Assembly: GCF_032921865.1 (NCBI RefSeq)
Contig: NZ_CP136684.1
Coordinates: forward strand, 974,501 to 1,038,500
DNA from: Thalassospira lucentensis
GTDB taxonomy: Bacteria > Pseudomonadota > Alphaproteobacteria > Rhodospirillales > Thalassospiraceae
Length of the DNA stretch: 64,000 nucleotides
Reading direction: 5' to 3'
Every line of letters starts with the position of its first letter. The first letter of the stretch is position 1. The position numbers and the translations under genes are program-made. Below are positions 33,058-42,542 of the stretch, one piece after another. Under the pieces are notes generated by a model. The model saw only the letters and a program-made list of their open reading frames with translations. It was not told the origin of the DNA and searched no databases.

Positions 33058-33146
33058 GACGTTCCCCTTTAACCGGCGGAAGATGCAGTTTGGGGCCCAT
33101 CTTTCCGCCCGACAACGGCCTGCCATTTGCAAACCGTGAAAATTGC

Positions 33147-34112
33147 TTATTTATCGGACTTGCTTTTACCCTTGGCGTCGCTTTGGCGGTCTTCACCCTC
33201 GGCCGAGAAATTGGTGAAGTACTGCCCGGCATCGACAATACCACGGCGAATTTCGCGTGTACGGGTGAACAGGTCGAACAATTTTTCGCCCTCGCCCCAG
33301 CGGATCGCACGTTGCAACGCCATCAAATCTTCCTGAAAACGGCCAAGAACTTCAAGAACAGCTTCGCGGTTATTCAAAAACACGTCGCGCCACATCGTCG
33401 GGTCGGATGCGGCAATACGGGTGAAATCACGGAAACCCGATGCGGAAAACTTGATGACTTCCTGACGCAGTGCATCTTCAAGATCGGTTGCCGTCCCGAC
33501 GATGGTATAGGCAATCAGGTGCGGCAAATGCGACGTGATGCCCAGAATGCGATCGTGATGATCGGCATCCATGCATTCGACCTTCATGCCACATGCTTCC
33601 CAAAGGGCCTGCACGCGTGTGGTCGCACTTTCCTTTTCCCCCGGAACCGGGGTCAGAATGCACCAGCGGCCTTCAAACAGTTCGGGAAAACCGGAATCCG
33701 GTCCGGAATGTTCGGTCCCGGCCAACGGGTGGCCCGGCACGAACGAAACACCTTCGTCAAGATGCGGGGCGATATCGCGAATGACCGCCTGTTTGACCGA
33801 CCCGACGTCGGAAACAATCGCACCCTTTTTAAGTTTTCCGGCAAGCTGGGCGCCAATGGCTTCATTGGCACCCACCGGGGCACAGATCATCACCAGATCG
33901 GCATCCTTAACCGCTTCCTTGATGTCGCAATAGGCTTCATCGGCAATACCAAGTTCAAGCACCCGGTCACGGGTAGCTTCAGAACGCACGGCACAGGTGA
34001 TTTTTTTCGCCAGACCATCGCGCAGAATGCGACGCGCCAGGGACGAGCCAATCAGCCCCATGCCGATAAAAGCAACGGTATCAAAAAGCGGTTCGGATGC
34101 GGTGTTGGTCAT
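33147..34112 (-). CDS. tyrA: Prephenate/arogenate dehydrogenase family protein
   Basis: 321 residues. Rossmann motif FIGMGLIGSSLARRI, VPGHPLAGTEHSGPD with the catalytic His, and TSHLPHLIAYTIVG. Makes tyrosine precursors by oxidative decarboxylation of prephenate or arogenate. The Lys/Asp-rich tail is low complexity. One base separates it from the aminotransferase gene upstream, placing both in one operon with chorismate mutase. Confidence 0.93.
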   Translation of the reverse strand: MTNTASEPLFDTVAFIGMGLIGSSLARRILRDGLAKKITCAVRSEATRDRVLELGIADEAYCDIKEAVKDADLVMICAPVGANEAIGAQLAGKLKKGAIVSDVGSVKQAVIRDIAPHLDEGVSFVPGHPLAGTEHSGPDSGFPELFEGRWCILTPVPGEKESATTRVQALWEACGMKVECMDADHHDRILGITSHLPHLIAYTIVGTATDLEDALRQEVIKFSASGFRDFTRIAASDPTMWRDVFLNNREAVLEVLGRFQEDLMALQRAIRWGEGEKLFDLFTRTREIRRGIVDAGQYFTNFSAEGEDRQSDAKGKSKSDK

Positions 34113-34113
34113 T

Positions 34114-35211
34114 TTACCTGTTCACAAAGTCTTTGATCGCCTTGAGGCAGATTTCCATTTCTTCCTTCGTACCGATCGAAATACGAAGCATCTGCGGCAG
34201 GCCATAGGCACCAATTTTGCGCGGGATAACGCCCTGTGCCATCATGAAATCATTGGCAGCATCGGCGTTCTTGCCTTCTTCCTTGGGGAATTCGGCCAGC
34301 ACAAAGTTGCCATAGCTCGGATGGGCGATCAGCCCGTCAATCGCGTTCACCTGATCGCGGAACCACGCCAGTGTTTCGGCATTGTGACGCACGCAGGCAT
34401 TGACGAATTCATCATCATCCAGTGCCGCAAGACCGGCTTCCTGTGTCGGAAGGGCCACGTTAAACGGATTACGCAGGCGTTGCAGAACATCGGCAATATC
34501 AACCGGTGCATAGCACCAGCCAAGACGAATGCCGCCAAGACCATAAATCTTGGAAAATGTACGGGTCATGACGGTATTTTTACCGGCTCGCACCAGTTCT
34601 TCACCCGCAGAATAATCTTCCTGACCAGTCATGAATTCGGCATACGCCGCATCAACGACCAGAACGATATCTTCGCGCAGGCCATCACGCAGGCGTTTCA
34701 TTTCCGCATCATTGATGTAGGTGCCCGTCGGATTGTTCGGGTTAGCGACAAAAACGATTTTGGTTTTTTCAGTCACAGCGGCCAGCAACGCATCAACGCT
34801 GGTGGTCATGTTGGTTTCGGCTGCGGTCACCGGAACCGCACCAACACCCTTGGCTGCAATCGGATACATCAGGAAGCCATGCTGCGAATACAGCACTTCA
34901 TCCCCCGGACCGGCATAGGCACGGATCAGAAGGGTGATCAGCTCATCCGAACCGGCACCGCAGACAATCTGATCGGCTTCAAGATTGTATTTTTCAGCCA
35001 GCTTGTTGCGCAGTGCCTCGCAACCACCATCGGGATAGCGATGCAACTTTTCAGCCGACTTGCGGAGCGCCTCGATGGCCTTGGGGCTCGGGCCAAGCGC
35101 GCCTTCGTTCGATGAAAGCTTGATCACGCGGGTTGCACCATCGGTGCGCGACTTGCCGCCAACATAAGGCGCAATATCAAGAATGCCGGGACGTGGGGTG
35201 GGCGCAGACAT
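34114..35211 (-). CDS. hisC: HisC-family aminotransferase
   Basis: 365 residues, fold-type I PLP enzyme. PLP Lys in TRTFSKIYGLGGIRLGW, NPNNPTGTY and SSNEGALGPSP are HisC-like. Because it is sandwiched between chorismate mutase and TyrA genes with no other his gene, it probably acts on aromatic substrates (phenylpyruvate, hydroxyphenylpyruvate or prephenate), perhaps as well as histidinol phosphate. Confidence 0.9.
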   Translation of the reverse strand: MSAPTPRPGILDIAPYVGGKSRTDGATRVIKLSSNEGALGPSPKAIEALRKSAEKLHRYPDGGCEALRNKLAEKYNLEADQIVCGAGSDELITLLIRAYAGPGDEVLYSQHGFLMYPIAAKGVGAVPVTAAETNMTTSVDALLAAVTEKTKIVFVANPNNPTGTYINDAEMKRLRDGLREDIVLVVDAAYAEFMTGQEDYSAGEELVRAGKNTVMTRTFSKIYGLGGIRLGWCYAPVDIADVLQRLRNPFNVALPTQEAGLAALDDDEFVNACVRHNAETLAWFRDQVNAIDGLIAHPSYGNFVLAEFPKEEGKNADAANDFMMAQGVIPRKIGAYGLPQMLRISIGTKEEMEICLKAIKDFVNR

Positions 35212-35265
35212 TTCCTAGTTTCTCCCAGTGGGCAGGGCCGGTGACAATCAACCGGCCGGTATCAA

Positions 35266-36159
35266 TCAACTCAGCGCGTCTTCGGGAATCGGCACGCCAT
35301 AGGCACCAACAACACTGAGATCTTCGGGATCAAGCCCCTGATCGGTCAGTGCGCGCTGAAACACTTCGGCGCGATTACAAAAGAATCCCGGCACATCAAC
35401 AAGAACAAAACGTCGATCACCGGTTTCATCTGCAGAAAAGCCAAGGATTGCCGATCCATCGATGCCATTCGCAATTTTTTTGCGCGCCGTATCCATCGAA
35501 ATCTCGTTTGGCAGGCTGACGATAAACAGCGTGCGATCATCCCCGCTTTCTTCAAGCTCGATCGCCGCAAGGACAAATCCCTCGGTCTGTTCACCACGTC
35601 CGACCGGACGCCCGCCAAATGGCAGCTTCGATACAATGCGCACCGGGCTGTCATCGGACAGCAAAGTCCACCACGGCTGTGCTTCGCCAAGTTCCGGTTT
35701 CGGGAACACGCCGACCGCCGCACGACCTTCTTCAAGGGCGTAAAATGCCTCGCGCGGTGTATCGAATTCGACAATTTCGTTCAGGCAGCCAAAGTTAAGG
35801 CGCGCAAGTTCCCAACAATCAACACCATCGGCATTGCGGCAAAGTGCAACCGTATACGGCGCTTCAAGACGCGTTCCGGCCGCAATCATTTCGCGCCAGA
35901 TCTGGATCAGGGCCGTTTTCGGAAAGGCACCATTGTGACGGTCAACCAGCGTGCGCATGATGCGGGCTTCACGTGCCGGACGATAAGGTACCTTGACCTT
36001 GCCACCCGCGGCAATCACCCGGTCCTTATAGGCCCCGACAGCCTGAACCACCTTTGTGCGCCGGATGATCAGGGATTGCAGTGCCTGATCGATATCATCG
36101 ATTTCCGCCCTGAGCCCGTTCAGGTCAAGATTTGCTAAATTTTCGTCGCTTTGCGCCAT
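35266..36159 (-). CDS. Chorismate mutase with divergent C-terminal domain
   Basis: 297 residues. Residues about 10-95 are an AroQ-type chorismate mutase (LRAEIDDIDQALQSLIIRR, YKDR, PYRPAREARI). The remaining 200 residues look like a degenerate prephenate dehydratase plus ACT-like arrangement (YALEEGRAAVGVFPKPE resembles the GVVPIENS region) but lack the dehydratase TxR-type catalytic motif. First gene of the chorismate mutase-hisC-tyrA operon. Start 36159 (MAQSDEN) is the first ATG with a plausible ribosome site; the frame opens at 36177 with TTG. Confidence 0.82.
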   Translation of the reverse strand: MAQSDENLANLDLNGLRAEIDDIDQALQSLIIRRTKVVQAVGAYKDRVIAAGGKVKVPYRPAREARIMRTLVDRHNGAFPKTALIQIWREMIAAGTRLEAPYTVALCRNADGVDCWELARLNFGCLNEIVEFDTPREAFYALEEGRAAVGVFPKPELGEAQPWWTLLSDDSPVRIVSKLPFGGRPVGRGEQTEGFVLAAIELEESGDDRTLFIVSLPNEISMDTARKKIANGIDGSAILGFSADETGDRRFVLVDVPGFFCNRAEVFQRALTDQGLDPEDLSVVGAYGVPIPEDALS

Positions 36160-36336
36160 GATCCGCTCTTTTCTCAAACGGCGCCCAGTATTAGGACAGG
36201 GCAGCCGAAAAGCAAAGAAAAGATTGACTAAATCCCGGTCTATTCCTAGCTAGAACAGGCTTGTTTCCTTCGATAGCAAGGAACAGCCAACCTTGCCTGC
36301 AAGAAAAACAACCTAATCAAAGGGAAACGGACATTC

Positions 36337-37497
36337 ATGTCGACCGCCGCCAGTACGGATCAGCGCAGCAAACTTCCCGGCCATCACATGGTCCTTGGGG
36401 AAACGGAAAAGCTGCGCCTTGATAGCGGCATCGAATTTGGGCCGTTCACCATTGCCTATCAGACATATGGCGAACTTAACGCCGACAAGACCAATGCAAT
36501 TCTGGTCTGCCACGCATTGACGGGTGATCAGTATGTCGCCGACGAAGTCCACCCGATCACCGGCAAGGAAGGCTGGTGGCGTGAAATCGTCGGGCCGGGC
36601 AAAATCATCGATACCGACAAATATTTCGTCATCTGTTCGAACGTGATTGGCGGCTGCCTGGGCAGCACCGGGCCCAAGGAAATCAACCCGGCCACCGGCA
36701 AACCCTGGGGTCTTGATTTCCCGGTGATCACGATTGCCGACATGGTGCGTGCGCAGACCATGCTGATTGATGCATTGGGCATCGATACCCTGTTTGCGGT
36801 TATTGGCGGTTCGATGGGCGGCATGCAGGTTCTTGAATGGTGCAAAAGCTATTCCCATCGCGTTTTCGCCGCCGCCCCGATTGCAACCAGCTTCCGCCAT
36901 TCGGCGCAAAATATCGCGTTTCACGAAGTCGGGCGTCAGGCGGTCATGGCCGATCCGGACTGGTGCGGGGGCAATTACCTGCTGGAGGGCAAAAAGCCGT
37001 CCCGCGGGCTTGCTGTGGCGCGCATGACCGCGCACATCACCTATCTGTCGCAACCGGCCCTGCATCGCAAATTCGGCCGCAAGCTTCAGAACCGCGGGGC
37101 GATCACCTATAGCTTCGATCACGATTTCCAGATCGAAAGTTACCTGCGCCATCAGGGCAAAAGCTTCGTCGACCGGTTTGATGCCAACAGCTACCTTTAT
37201 ATCACGCGGGCGATGGATTATTTCGATCTGTCCGCGGATGCAGAAGGTCGCCTTGGGGAGGCGTTTGTTGGCTGCAAAACCCGTTTCTGCGTCATCTCGT
37301 TTTCCAGCGACTGGTGCTTTACCACTGCCGAAAGCCGCCAGCTTGCCCACGCATTGAATGCATCATCGTGCAATGTCAGTTGCGTCGAAATCGAAAGCGA
37401 CAAGGGGCATGATGCCTTCCTGCTCGACGAGCCGGATTTCCATATGGTGTTAAGCGGCTTTATCGAAGGCGCTGCTGAAATCCGGGGATTGAAATAG
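36337..37497 (+). CDS. metX: Homoserine O-acetyltransferase (MetX)
   Basis: 386 residues, alpha/beta hydrolase. Nucleophile Ser in [22 protein letters not shown], acid Asp in [10 protein letters not shown] and His in [10 protein letters not shown] complete the triad. Activates homoserine for methionine synthesis (acetyl- versus succinyl-transfer is not decidable by eye). AAAGGGAAACGG precedes the ATG. I looked for a SAM riboswitch in the 177-bp leader and did not recognise one. metW follows after three bases. Confidence 0.93.
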   Translation: MSTAASTDQRSKLPGHHMVLGETEKLRLDSGIEFGPFTIAYQTYGELNADKTNAILVCHALTGDQYVADEVHPITGKEGWWREIVGPGKIIDTDKYFVICSNVIGGCLGSTGPKEINPATGKPWGLDFPVITIADMVRAQTMLIDALGIDTLFAVIGGSMGGMQVLEWCKSYSHRVFAAAPIATSFRHSAQNIAFHEVGRQAVMADPDWCGGNYLLEGKKPSRGLAVARMTAHITYLSQPALHRKFGRKLQNRGAITYSFDHDFQIESYLRHQGKSFVDRFDANSYLYITRAMDYFDLSADAEGRLGEAFVGCKTRFCVISFSSDWCFTTAESRQLAHALNASSCNVSCVEIESDKGHDAFLLDEPDFHMVLSGFIEGAAEIRGLK

Positions 37498-37500
37498 GTT

Positions 37501-38145
37501 ATGAGTCATTCTTTACCAAACGCGACCGGCGTTATTCCGAATGATCGCATTCGTGTCGACCTGCAGCTTATTGCCGATATGGTCGAACCCGGCACGCGTG
37601 TACTTGATATCGGGTGCGGCGATGGTGAATTGCTGAGCTATCTGACGCGCAGCAAAAATGTCGATGGCCGTGGGCTTGAGCTTTCCAACGAGGGGGTGCG
37701 CAACTGCGTAGCACAGGGTCTTCCGGTGATGCAGGGTGATGCGGATCGCGATCTTGGCGATTATCCCGACGGGGCGTTTGATTACGCCATTCTCAGCCAG
37801 ACTTTGCAGGCGACCAACCGCCCGAAACAGGTTCTGACCGAACTGCTGCGCATCGGCCAGAAAGCCATCGTTTCCTTTCCGAATTTCGGGCACTGGCGCG
37901 CACGGTTTGATTTGATGTTCCGCGGGCGCATGCCGCAAAACCCGAACCTGCCGATCATGTGGTACGAAACCCCGAACATCCATTTTTGCACCGTCCGGGA
38001 TTTCGTCACCCTTTGTGATGAGTGCGGCTTTAAAATCGAACGATCGATGGTGCTTAATGAAAGCGGATCGAAAGTCAGTCTCGACAGTCATTCCCGGCTT
38101 GCCAATTTCTTTGGTAATCAGGCGCTTTTCATGCTGAGCAAATAG
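37501..38145 (+). CDS. metW: Methionine biosynthesis protein MetW
   Basis: 214 residues, class I methyltransferase-like fold with VLDIGCGDGELLSYL as the SAM-binding loop and DYAILSQTLQATNRP. Always paired with metX in alphaproteobacteria; it is thought to assist MetX rather than to act as an independent methyltransferase. Three bases separate the two genes. Confidence 0.93.
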   Translation: MSHSLPNATGVIPNDRIRVDLQLIADMVEPGTRVLDIGCGDGELLSYLTRSKNVDGRGLELSNEGVRNCVAQGLPVMQGDADRDLGDYPDGAFDYAILSQTLQATNRPKQVLTELLRIGQKAIVSFPNFGHWRARFDLMFRGRMPQNPNLPIMWYETPNIHFCTVRDFVTLCDECGFKIERSMVLNESGSKVSLDSHSRLANFFGNQALFMLSK

Positions 38146-38168
38146 CACCTGCCGGTATCCGGATTTTA

Positions 38169-38200
38169 AAAGGCCGCAGCAAATCTGCGGCCTTTGTTAT
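38169..38200 (+). terminator. Terminator after metXW
   Basis: Stem AAAGGCCGCAG / CTGCGGCCTTT (38169-38179 and 38185-38195) followed by GTTATTTTT. Confidence 0.9.
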
Positions 38201-38265
38201 TTTTGCCATCACATTTTGCACCTGTTCCCGTCAGATGACGAGCATGATCACGTGATGGGGACGTT

Positions 38266-39135
38266 ATGGCAGTTTCATCGATCTACCAATTCACACGCAA
38301 AGCAGTCCTGATTATTGGCATCGGGCTTTTGGCCGCCTGTTCGCAAAAAGCCGAAACCCTGAAAATCACGGTCACCCAGTTTGGCAGCGCGGCCGAGGAT
38401 GCCTTTGATGCCTATGGCACGGCACAGACCGCGCAATTTGCACCGACACCAAAATCGCAAAACGCCCGGCAATCCGAATTCATCACGAATATGGAAGCCT
38501 TCACCGGCAAGGTGACGCCATCCAATCTGCCCACCCTGCTTGATCCGGATGCGGTTAAAATAGATCCGAATGTTGCGCAAGAATGGCAAAAGACACTGGC
38601 CGACCTGCGCAGCCAGTATCGGCAATTTGTCGCAATTTTCGATCAGATCGAAGGCGGATCGGCCCTTGGGGCATCGGCGGTCACGGATTCCGGTCCGATC
38701 CTTGAAAAACTGCGCAGTCAGCTTGACGCCATCACCAGCGATCTGGCCAAAGACCCGCCGCAATATCTGGTACGTCGCGGCACATTGATCGCCGAACTGA
38801 ACAAAATCCGCTCCGAACCAAATGATGATGACGACGCCAAATCATTGCGTCTGCAAATCTGGTGGCAGGACTGGCAGGCTCTGATGGCCGAGGAAAAGCT
38901 GCTTCAGACCCATACGCTACGCAGCTTCATGACGGCATCCTCTCTTGGCGCGCATCTGCAAAATCAGATCGACAGTTACGCCCAACTGGACGTCACCGCC
39001 CTGATTGGTGCGGCAGAACAGGGCATTGCACTGGCCGGAGAAGTTCGCAACCTGCCACCGACGGAACTTATTGCGCAGGGCAGCAACCTGCTTGAAACCG
39101 CCACCGGTAGTGCAACCGCGATACCAGCACAATAG
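38266..39135 (+). CDS. Unrecognised lipoprotein
   Basis: 289 residues. N-terminal signal VLIIGIGLLAAC with a lipobox Cys (C25), then a helical, Gln/Asp-rich mature part without a domain I recognise (LRSQYRQFVAIFDQIEGG; SEPNDDDDAK). The residue after Cys is Ser, which favours the outer membrane. GGGGA lies upstream of the ATG. The next gene starts 11 bases later, so the two form an operon. I cannot name a function. Confidence 0.75.
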   Translation: MAVSSIYQFTRKAVLIIGIGLLAACSQKAETLKITVTQFGSAAEDAFDAYGTAQTAQFAPTPKSQNARQSEFITNMEAFTGKVTPSNLPTLLDPDAVKIDPNVAQEWQKTLADLRSQYRQFVAIFDQIEGGSALGASAVTDSGPILEKLRSQLDAITSDLAKDPPQYLVRRGTLIAELNKIRSEPNDDDDAKSLRLQIWWQDWQALMAEEKLLQTHTLRSFMTASSLGAHLQNQIDSYAQLDVTALIGAAEQGIALAGEVRNLPPTELIAQGSNLLETATGSATAIPAQ

Positions 39136-39146
39136 GGAGTATCACC

Positions 39147-39437
39147 ATGAGCAATCTTGATGAACTGATAAGGGCCGCCAAAGCCAGCTTCATTGAAATC
39201 GACGCGGCCTACCAGTCGTCAGATATCAACGAAAAACTTGTGATGGCCGAAACACGCAATAAAGCTGCTGATCAGCTTATAACACTTCAAGCAAAGCGGC
39301 TGATCCAGAATGCATCGGCAATTACCGATGCGGATATAGCCGAAATGAAGAACCTTAAAGACCGGATCGATGATGCCGCGCAAATCCAGACAGCCCTTCT
39401 TCAGTTTGTCGGATTGCTGGCAAAATTTGTCGGTTAA
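39147..39437 (+). CDS. Unrecognised small helical protein
   Basis: 96 residues, no signal or membrane segment, predicted mostly alpha-helical (LDELIRAAKASFIEIDAAYQ; DIAEMKNLKDRIDDAAQI). AGGGAG seven bases upstream and tight linkage to the lipoprotein gene support expression. Its stop overlaps the convergent moaE stop by three bases (39434-39437 region). No homologous family recognised. Confidence 0.7.
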   Translation: MSNLDELIRAAKASFIEIDAAYQSSDINEKLVMAETRNKAADQLITLQAKRLIQNASAITDADIAEMKNLKDRIDDAAQIQTALLQFVGLLAKFVG

Positions 39438-39892
39438 TCCGTTTTCCAGCGATCAGCATCGGCATCGTCCGATGCCTTTGCCGTGACCCAATGATCACCT
39501 TGGGCGGTTTCTTCGCGTTTCCAGAACGGGGCCCGGGTTTTAAGAAAATCCATGATGAAGTCGCAGGCCTCGAACGCAGCGCGTCGATGGGCCGACAGGG
39601 TTATCACCAGAACGATCCGTTCACCGGGCAACATACGCCCAAACCGGTGCACGATCCGCACATCATCAAGCGGCCAGCGATTGGCGGCTTCGTCTGCGAT
39701 CTTTTCAAGTTCGCGTTCGGTCATTCCGGGATAATGATCAAGTGTCAGGGCGGAAACGCTGTCCCCGCCGTGGATATCACGCACCAGCCCGACGAAACTG
39801 ACCGCTGCCCCGATATCGGTACGACCTTCGGTCAGGGCTGCCAGTTCGGCACCCGGATCAAAATCCTGTTCCTGAACAGATATACGTGTCAT
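39434..39892 (-). CDS. moaE: Molybdopterin synthase catalytic subunit
   Basis: 152 residues. GAAVSFVGLVRD, LTLDHYPGMTE, IVHRFGRMLPGE and the catalytic-Lys region FLKTRAPFWKRE are MoaE hallmarks. With MoaD it converts precursor Z to molybdopterin. Start 39892 (MTRISVQ) is preferred over the longer frame. It is 26 bp after pgsA; the expected moaD is absent here and must lie elsewhere. Confidence 0.94.
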   Translation of the reverse strand: MTRISVQEQDFDPGAELAALTEGRTDIGAAVSFVGLVRDIHGGDSVSALTLDHYPGMTERELEKIADEAANRWPLDDVRIVHRFGRMLPGERIVLVITLSAHRRAAFEACDFIMDFLKTRAPFWKREETAQGDHWVTAKASDDADADRWKTD

Positions 39893-39918
39893 GCGCGACC
39901 TGATCCTTCCGATAGGTG

Positions 39919-40470
39919 TCAGTCGAGATGCTTGAGCCCGGTGCGAAGATAGATATACCCTGTCTGAACCGTCACAAGCCCAGCAATCCACAACAGGATA
40001 TCACCGATCAGGATCGACGGGATCATGTCGGGCGACGCATCGCCAACCAGAAGAAACCCGATGGCAAGGATTTGTGCCGTGGTTTTCCATTTTGCAAGAA
40101 CCGTCACCGGCAATGGCACTTTCAGTTCGGCCAGATGTTCGCGCAAACCCGACACCATGATTTCGCGGCACATGATGATCACGGCGGGTAAAATGGCCAG
40201 ACCGGAAATGCGTTCAAACGCAACCATCATCATCAGGGCGGCAGCGACCAGAAGCTTGTCAGCAATGGGGTCAAGGAACCGGCCAAGCGGCGAGACAACA
40301 TTCATGCTGCGCGCAAGGTAACCATCAAAAAAGTCCGTCACCCCGGCAAAGGCAAACAGCGCAAACCCGATCCAGTTACCAACCGGTCCGCTGATATAAA
40401 AGGACGCAACCAGAGCCGGAATCACAATGATGCGCGACAAGGTTAGCAGATTGGGAATCTGGTTTTTCAT
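39919..40470 (-). CDS. pgsA: CDP-diacylglycerol-glycerol-3-phosphate 3-phosphatidyltransferase
   Basis: 183 residues, multi-pass membrane enzyme. The CDP-alcohol phosphotransferase motif DGYLARSMNVVSPLGRFLDP continuing to D (DG-x2-AR-x8-G-x3-D-x3-D) is complete. First committed step of phosphatidylglycerol and cardiolipin synthesis. Start 40470 (MKNQIPN) has AGG seven bases upstream. Order uvrC-pgsA-moaE is typical of alphaproteobacteria. Confidence 0.94.
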   Translation of the reverse strand: MKNQIPNLLTLSRIIVIPALVASFYISGPVGNWIGFALFAFAGVTDFFDGYLARSMNVVSPLGRFLDPIADKLLVAAALMMMVAFERISGLAILPAVIIMCREIMVSGLREHLAELKVPLPVTVLAKWKTTAQILAIGFLLVGDASPDMIPSILIGDILLWIAGLVTVQTGYIYLRTGLKHLD

Positions 40471-40622
40471 AAACAGGCCTGTTTGCGGGTATTGTATCGA
40501 ACGGTCCGGCGAAGCGTTTTCTGTCTCCCCGATGCGAGGCAATTATTAATGTCTCCGGGCAGTTACCACAAGAGCCGCGTTCAATTGCAACAAACCTGTT
40601 ATGAAACAGCCGGTAACCGGGA

Positions 40623-42542
40623 TCAGTTTTCGCCGTGGAAATGATCGTAAATCTTGCGTGCAAGGGCGGCACTGATGCCGTCCACCGCCTCAAGATCGGT
40701 CAAACCGGCATCCGCCACGCCGCGTGCCGACCCGAAATGATGCAACAATGCCTTTTTGCGTGCCCCGCCAACGCCGGGCACATTATCCAGAACACTTTTG
40801 CCGATCTGCTTGGACCGTTTGGCGCGATGTGTGCCAATCGCCCAGCGGTGGGCTTCATCGCGCAGACGCTGGATGAAATATAGAACCGGGTCCTGCATAT
40901 CGAGGCGCACGGGCGGCTTTCCGGGGATATGCAGGACTTCCTTGCCCGCATTCCGATCGACACCCTTGGCGACCCCAACCAGCATCACATCTTCGATTCC
41001 CAAATCCTCAAGCACTTCGCGGGCAACGCCAAGCTGCCCCAAACCACCATCAATCAGACAAAGGTCTGGCCATGTGCCGTTTTCCCGGTCCGGATCTTCC
41101 TTTTGCGCACGGGCAAAACGCCGGGTCAGAACTTCGCGCATCATGGCAAAGTCATCACCCGGTGCGATGTCGCCCTTGATGTTGAATTTGCGATAGGCAC
41201 TTTTCATAAAGCCCTCGGGCCCGGCAACGATCATGCCGCCGACCATGTTGGTGCCCTGAATATGGCTGTTATCGTAAACCTCGATCCGTTCCGGCGTACC
41301 GTCCAGTTCCAGTTTATCGGCCAGATCTTCCAGCAATTTGCGCTGTGACGCGCTTTCGGCCATACGACGCCCCAGCGCATCCTTTGCATTGTTCATCGCA
41401 TGTTCGACAAGCTTGCGCCGACCGCCGCGCTTGGGTACCTGCAGGGTGATTTTGCGGTTATTGTTGATCGACAACGCGGTTTCGACCAGTTCCTGGCCTT
41501 CGATCTCGTGCGACAGCAGAACCTGTTTCGGGGCCGGTTTATCGGCATAGAACTGCCCGACAAAGGCCGACAGGATTTCGGGGATCTCAGCCCCCTGTTC
41601 ATGACGCGGGAAATAGGACCGGTTGCCATAGTTCGACCCGGACCGGAAGAAGAACACCTGAACGCAGCTTTGCCCACCTTCGTGATGCAGGGCAATCACA
41701 TCGGCCTCTTCAACGCCTTCAAGATTGATATCCTGATGCGATCGTATCTGGCTTAGGGCACGGATACGGTCGCGATACATCGCGGCCTGTTCAAAATCCA
41801 TGCGTTCGGATGCCGCCAGCATGTCGCTTTCAAGCTGCTTGAGGATTTTCTGGCTACGCCCGGTCAGGAAGTCACGACAGATATCGACAAGCCCGTCATA
41901 TTCGGCCTTGGCAACCCGGTCCACGCACGGCGCGGAACAGCGTTTGATTTGATACAGCAGACACGGGCGCGAGCGGTTGGCAAACACCGCATCCGTGCAG
42001 GACCGCAGCAAAAAAGCCCGCTGCAGATGATTGATCGTGTTGTTCACGGCCCAGGCGGACGCAAACGGCCCAAAGCAACTGCCATCCTTGGCCCGTGCCC
42101 CGCGATGTTTGACGATGCGCGGATAATCGTGATCCTCGGTGATCAGGATATAGGGGAAGCTTTTGTCATCGCGCAGCAGGATGTTGTAACGCGGTTTAAG
42201 CTTCTTGATCAGGTTGGATTCAAGCAGAAGCGCTTCGGCTTCGGTATGGGTGGTGATGATTTCCATACGCACCGTCTGCGCGACCATACGGGCGATCCGT
42301 ATCGGCAACTGCATCAGGCGGGTATAGGCCACCACACGCTTTTTAAGGTTCTTGGCCTTGCCGACATAAAGAACCCGGTCCTTGTCATCGATCATGCGGT
42401 AGACACCCGCCGAACCCGGCATGGTTTTCAGCGCATGTTTGATGGCCTCGACACCACGCGCAGCTCCCCCGTCATAATCATCGCTTTCAAGCGACAATCC
42501 GATTTCCCGAGCGGGGTTTTCGGATGGGGTTTCAGGCTTCAT
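40623..42542 (-). CDS. uvrC: Excinuclease ABC subunit C
   Basis: 639 residues. GIY-YIG nuclease (GVYRMIDDKDRVLYVGKAKN, about 46-75), Cys-rich region (RPCLLYQIKRCSAPC), UVR motif binding UvrB (DMLAASERMDFEQAAMYRDR), RNase H-like C-terminal nuclease (IEVYDNSHIQGTNMVGG; DLCLIDGGLGQL) and terminal helix-hairpin-helix repeats. Cuts both sides of DNA lesions in nucleotide excision repair. GGAG lies eight bases before the ATG. No LexA box was recognised upstream. Confidence 0.97.
   Translation of the reverse strand: MKPETPSENPAREIGLSLESDDYDGGAARGVEAIKHALKTMPGSAGVYRMIDDKDRVLYVGKAKNLKKRVVAYTRLMQLPIRIARMVAQTVRMEIITTHTEAEALLLESNLIKKLKPRYNILLRDDKSFPYILITEDHDYPRIVKHRGARAKDGSCFGPFASAWAVNNTINHLQRAFLLRSCTDAVFANRSRPCLLYQIKRCSAPCVDRVAKAEYDGLVDICRDFLTGRSQKILKQLESDMLAASERMDFEQAAMYRDRIRALSQIRSHQDINLEGVEEADVIALHHEGGQSCVQVFFFRSGSNYGNRSYFPRHEQGAEIPEILSAFVGQFYADKPAPKQVLLSHEIEGQELVETALSINNNRKITLQVPKRGGRRKLVEHAMNNAKDALGRRMAESASQRKLLEDLADKLELDGTPERIEVYDNSHIQGTNMVGGMIVAGPEGFMKSAYRKFNIKGDIAPGDDFAMMREVLTRRFARAQKEDPDRENGTWPDLCLIDGGLGQLGVAREVLEDLGIEDVMLVGVAKGVDRNAGKEVLHIPGKPPVRLDMQDPVLYFIQRLRDEAHRWAIGTHRAKRSKQIGKSVLDNVPGVGGARKKALLHHFGSARGVADAGLTDLEAVDGISAALARKIYDHFHGEN

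Noticed and set aside
36160-36336. SAM-type riboswitch upstream of metX
   Set aside because: Only a small hairpin (TTCCTT/AAGGAA) is present; I could not find the SAM-II pseudoknot or SAM/SAH core motifs.
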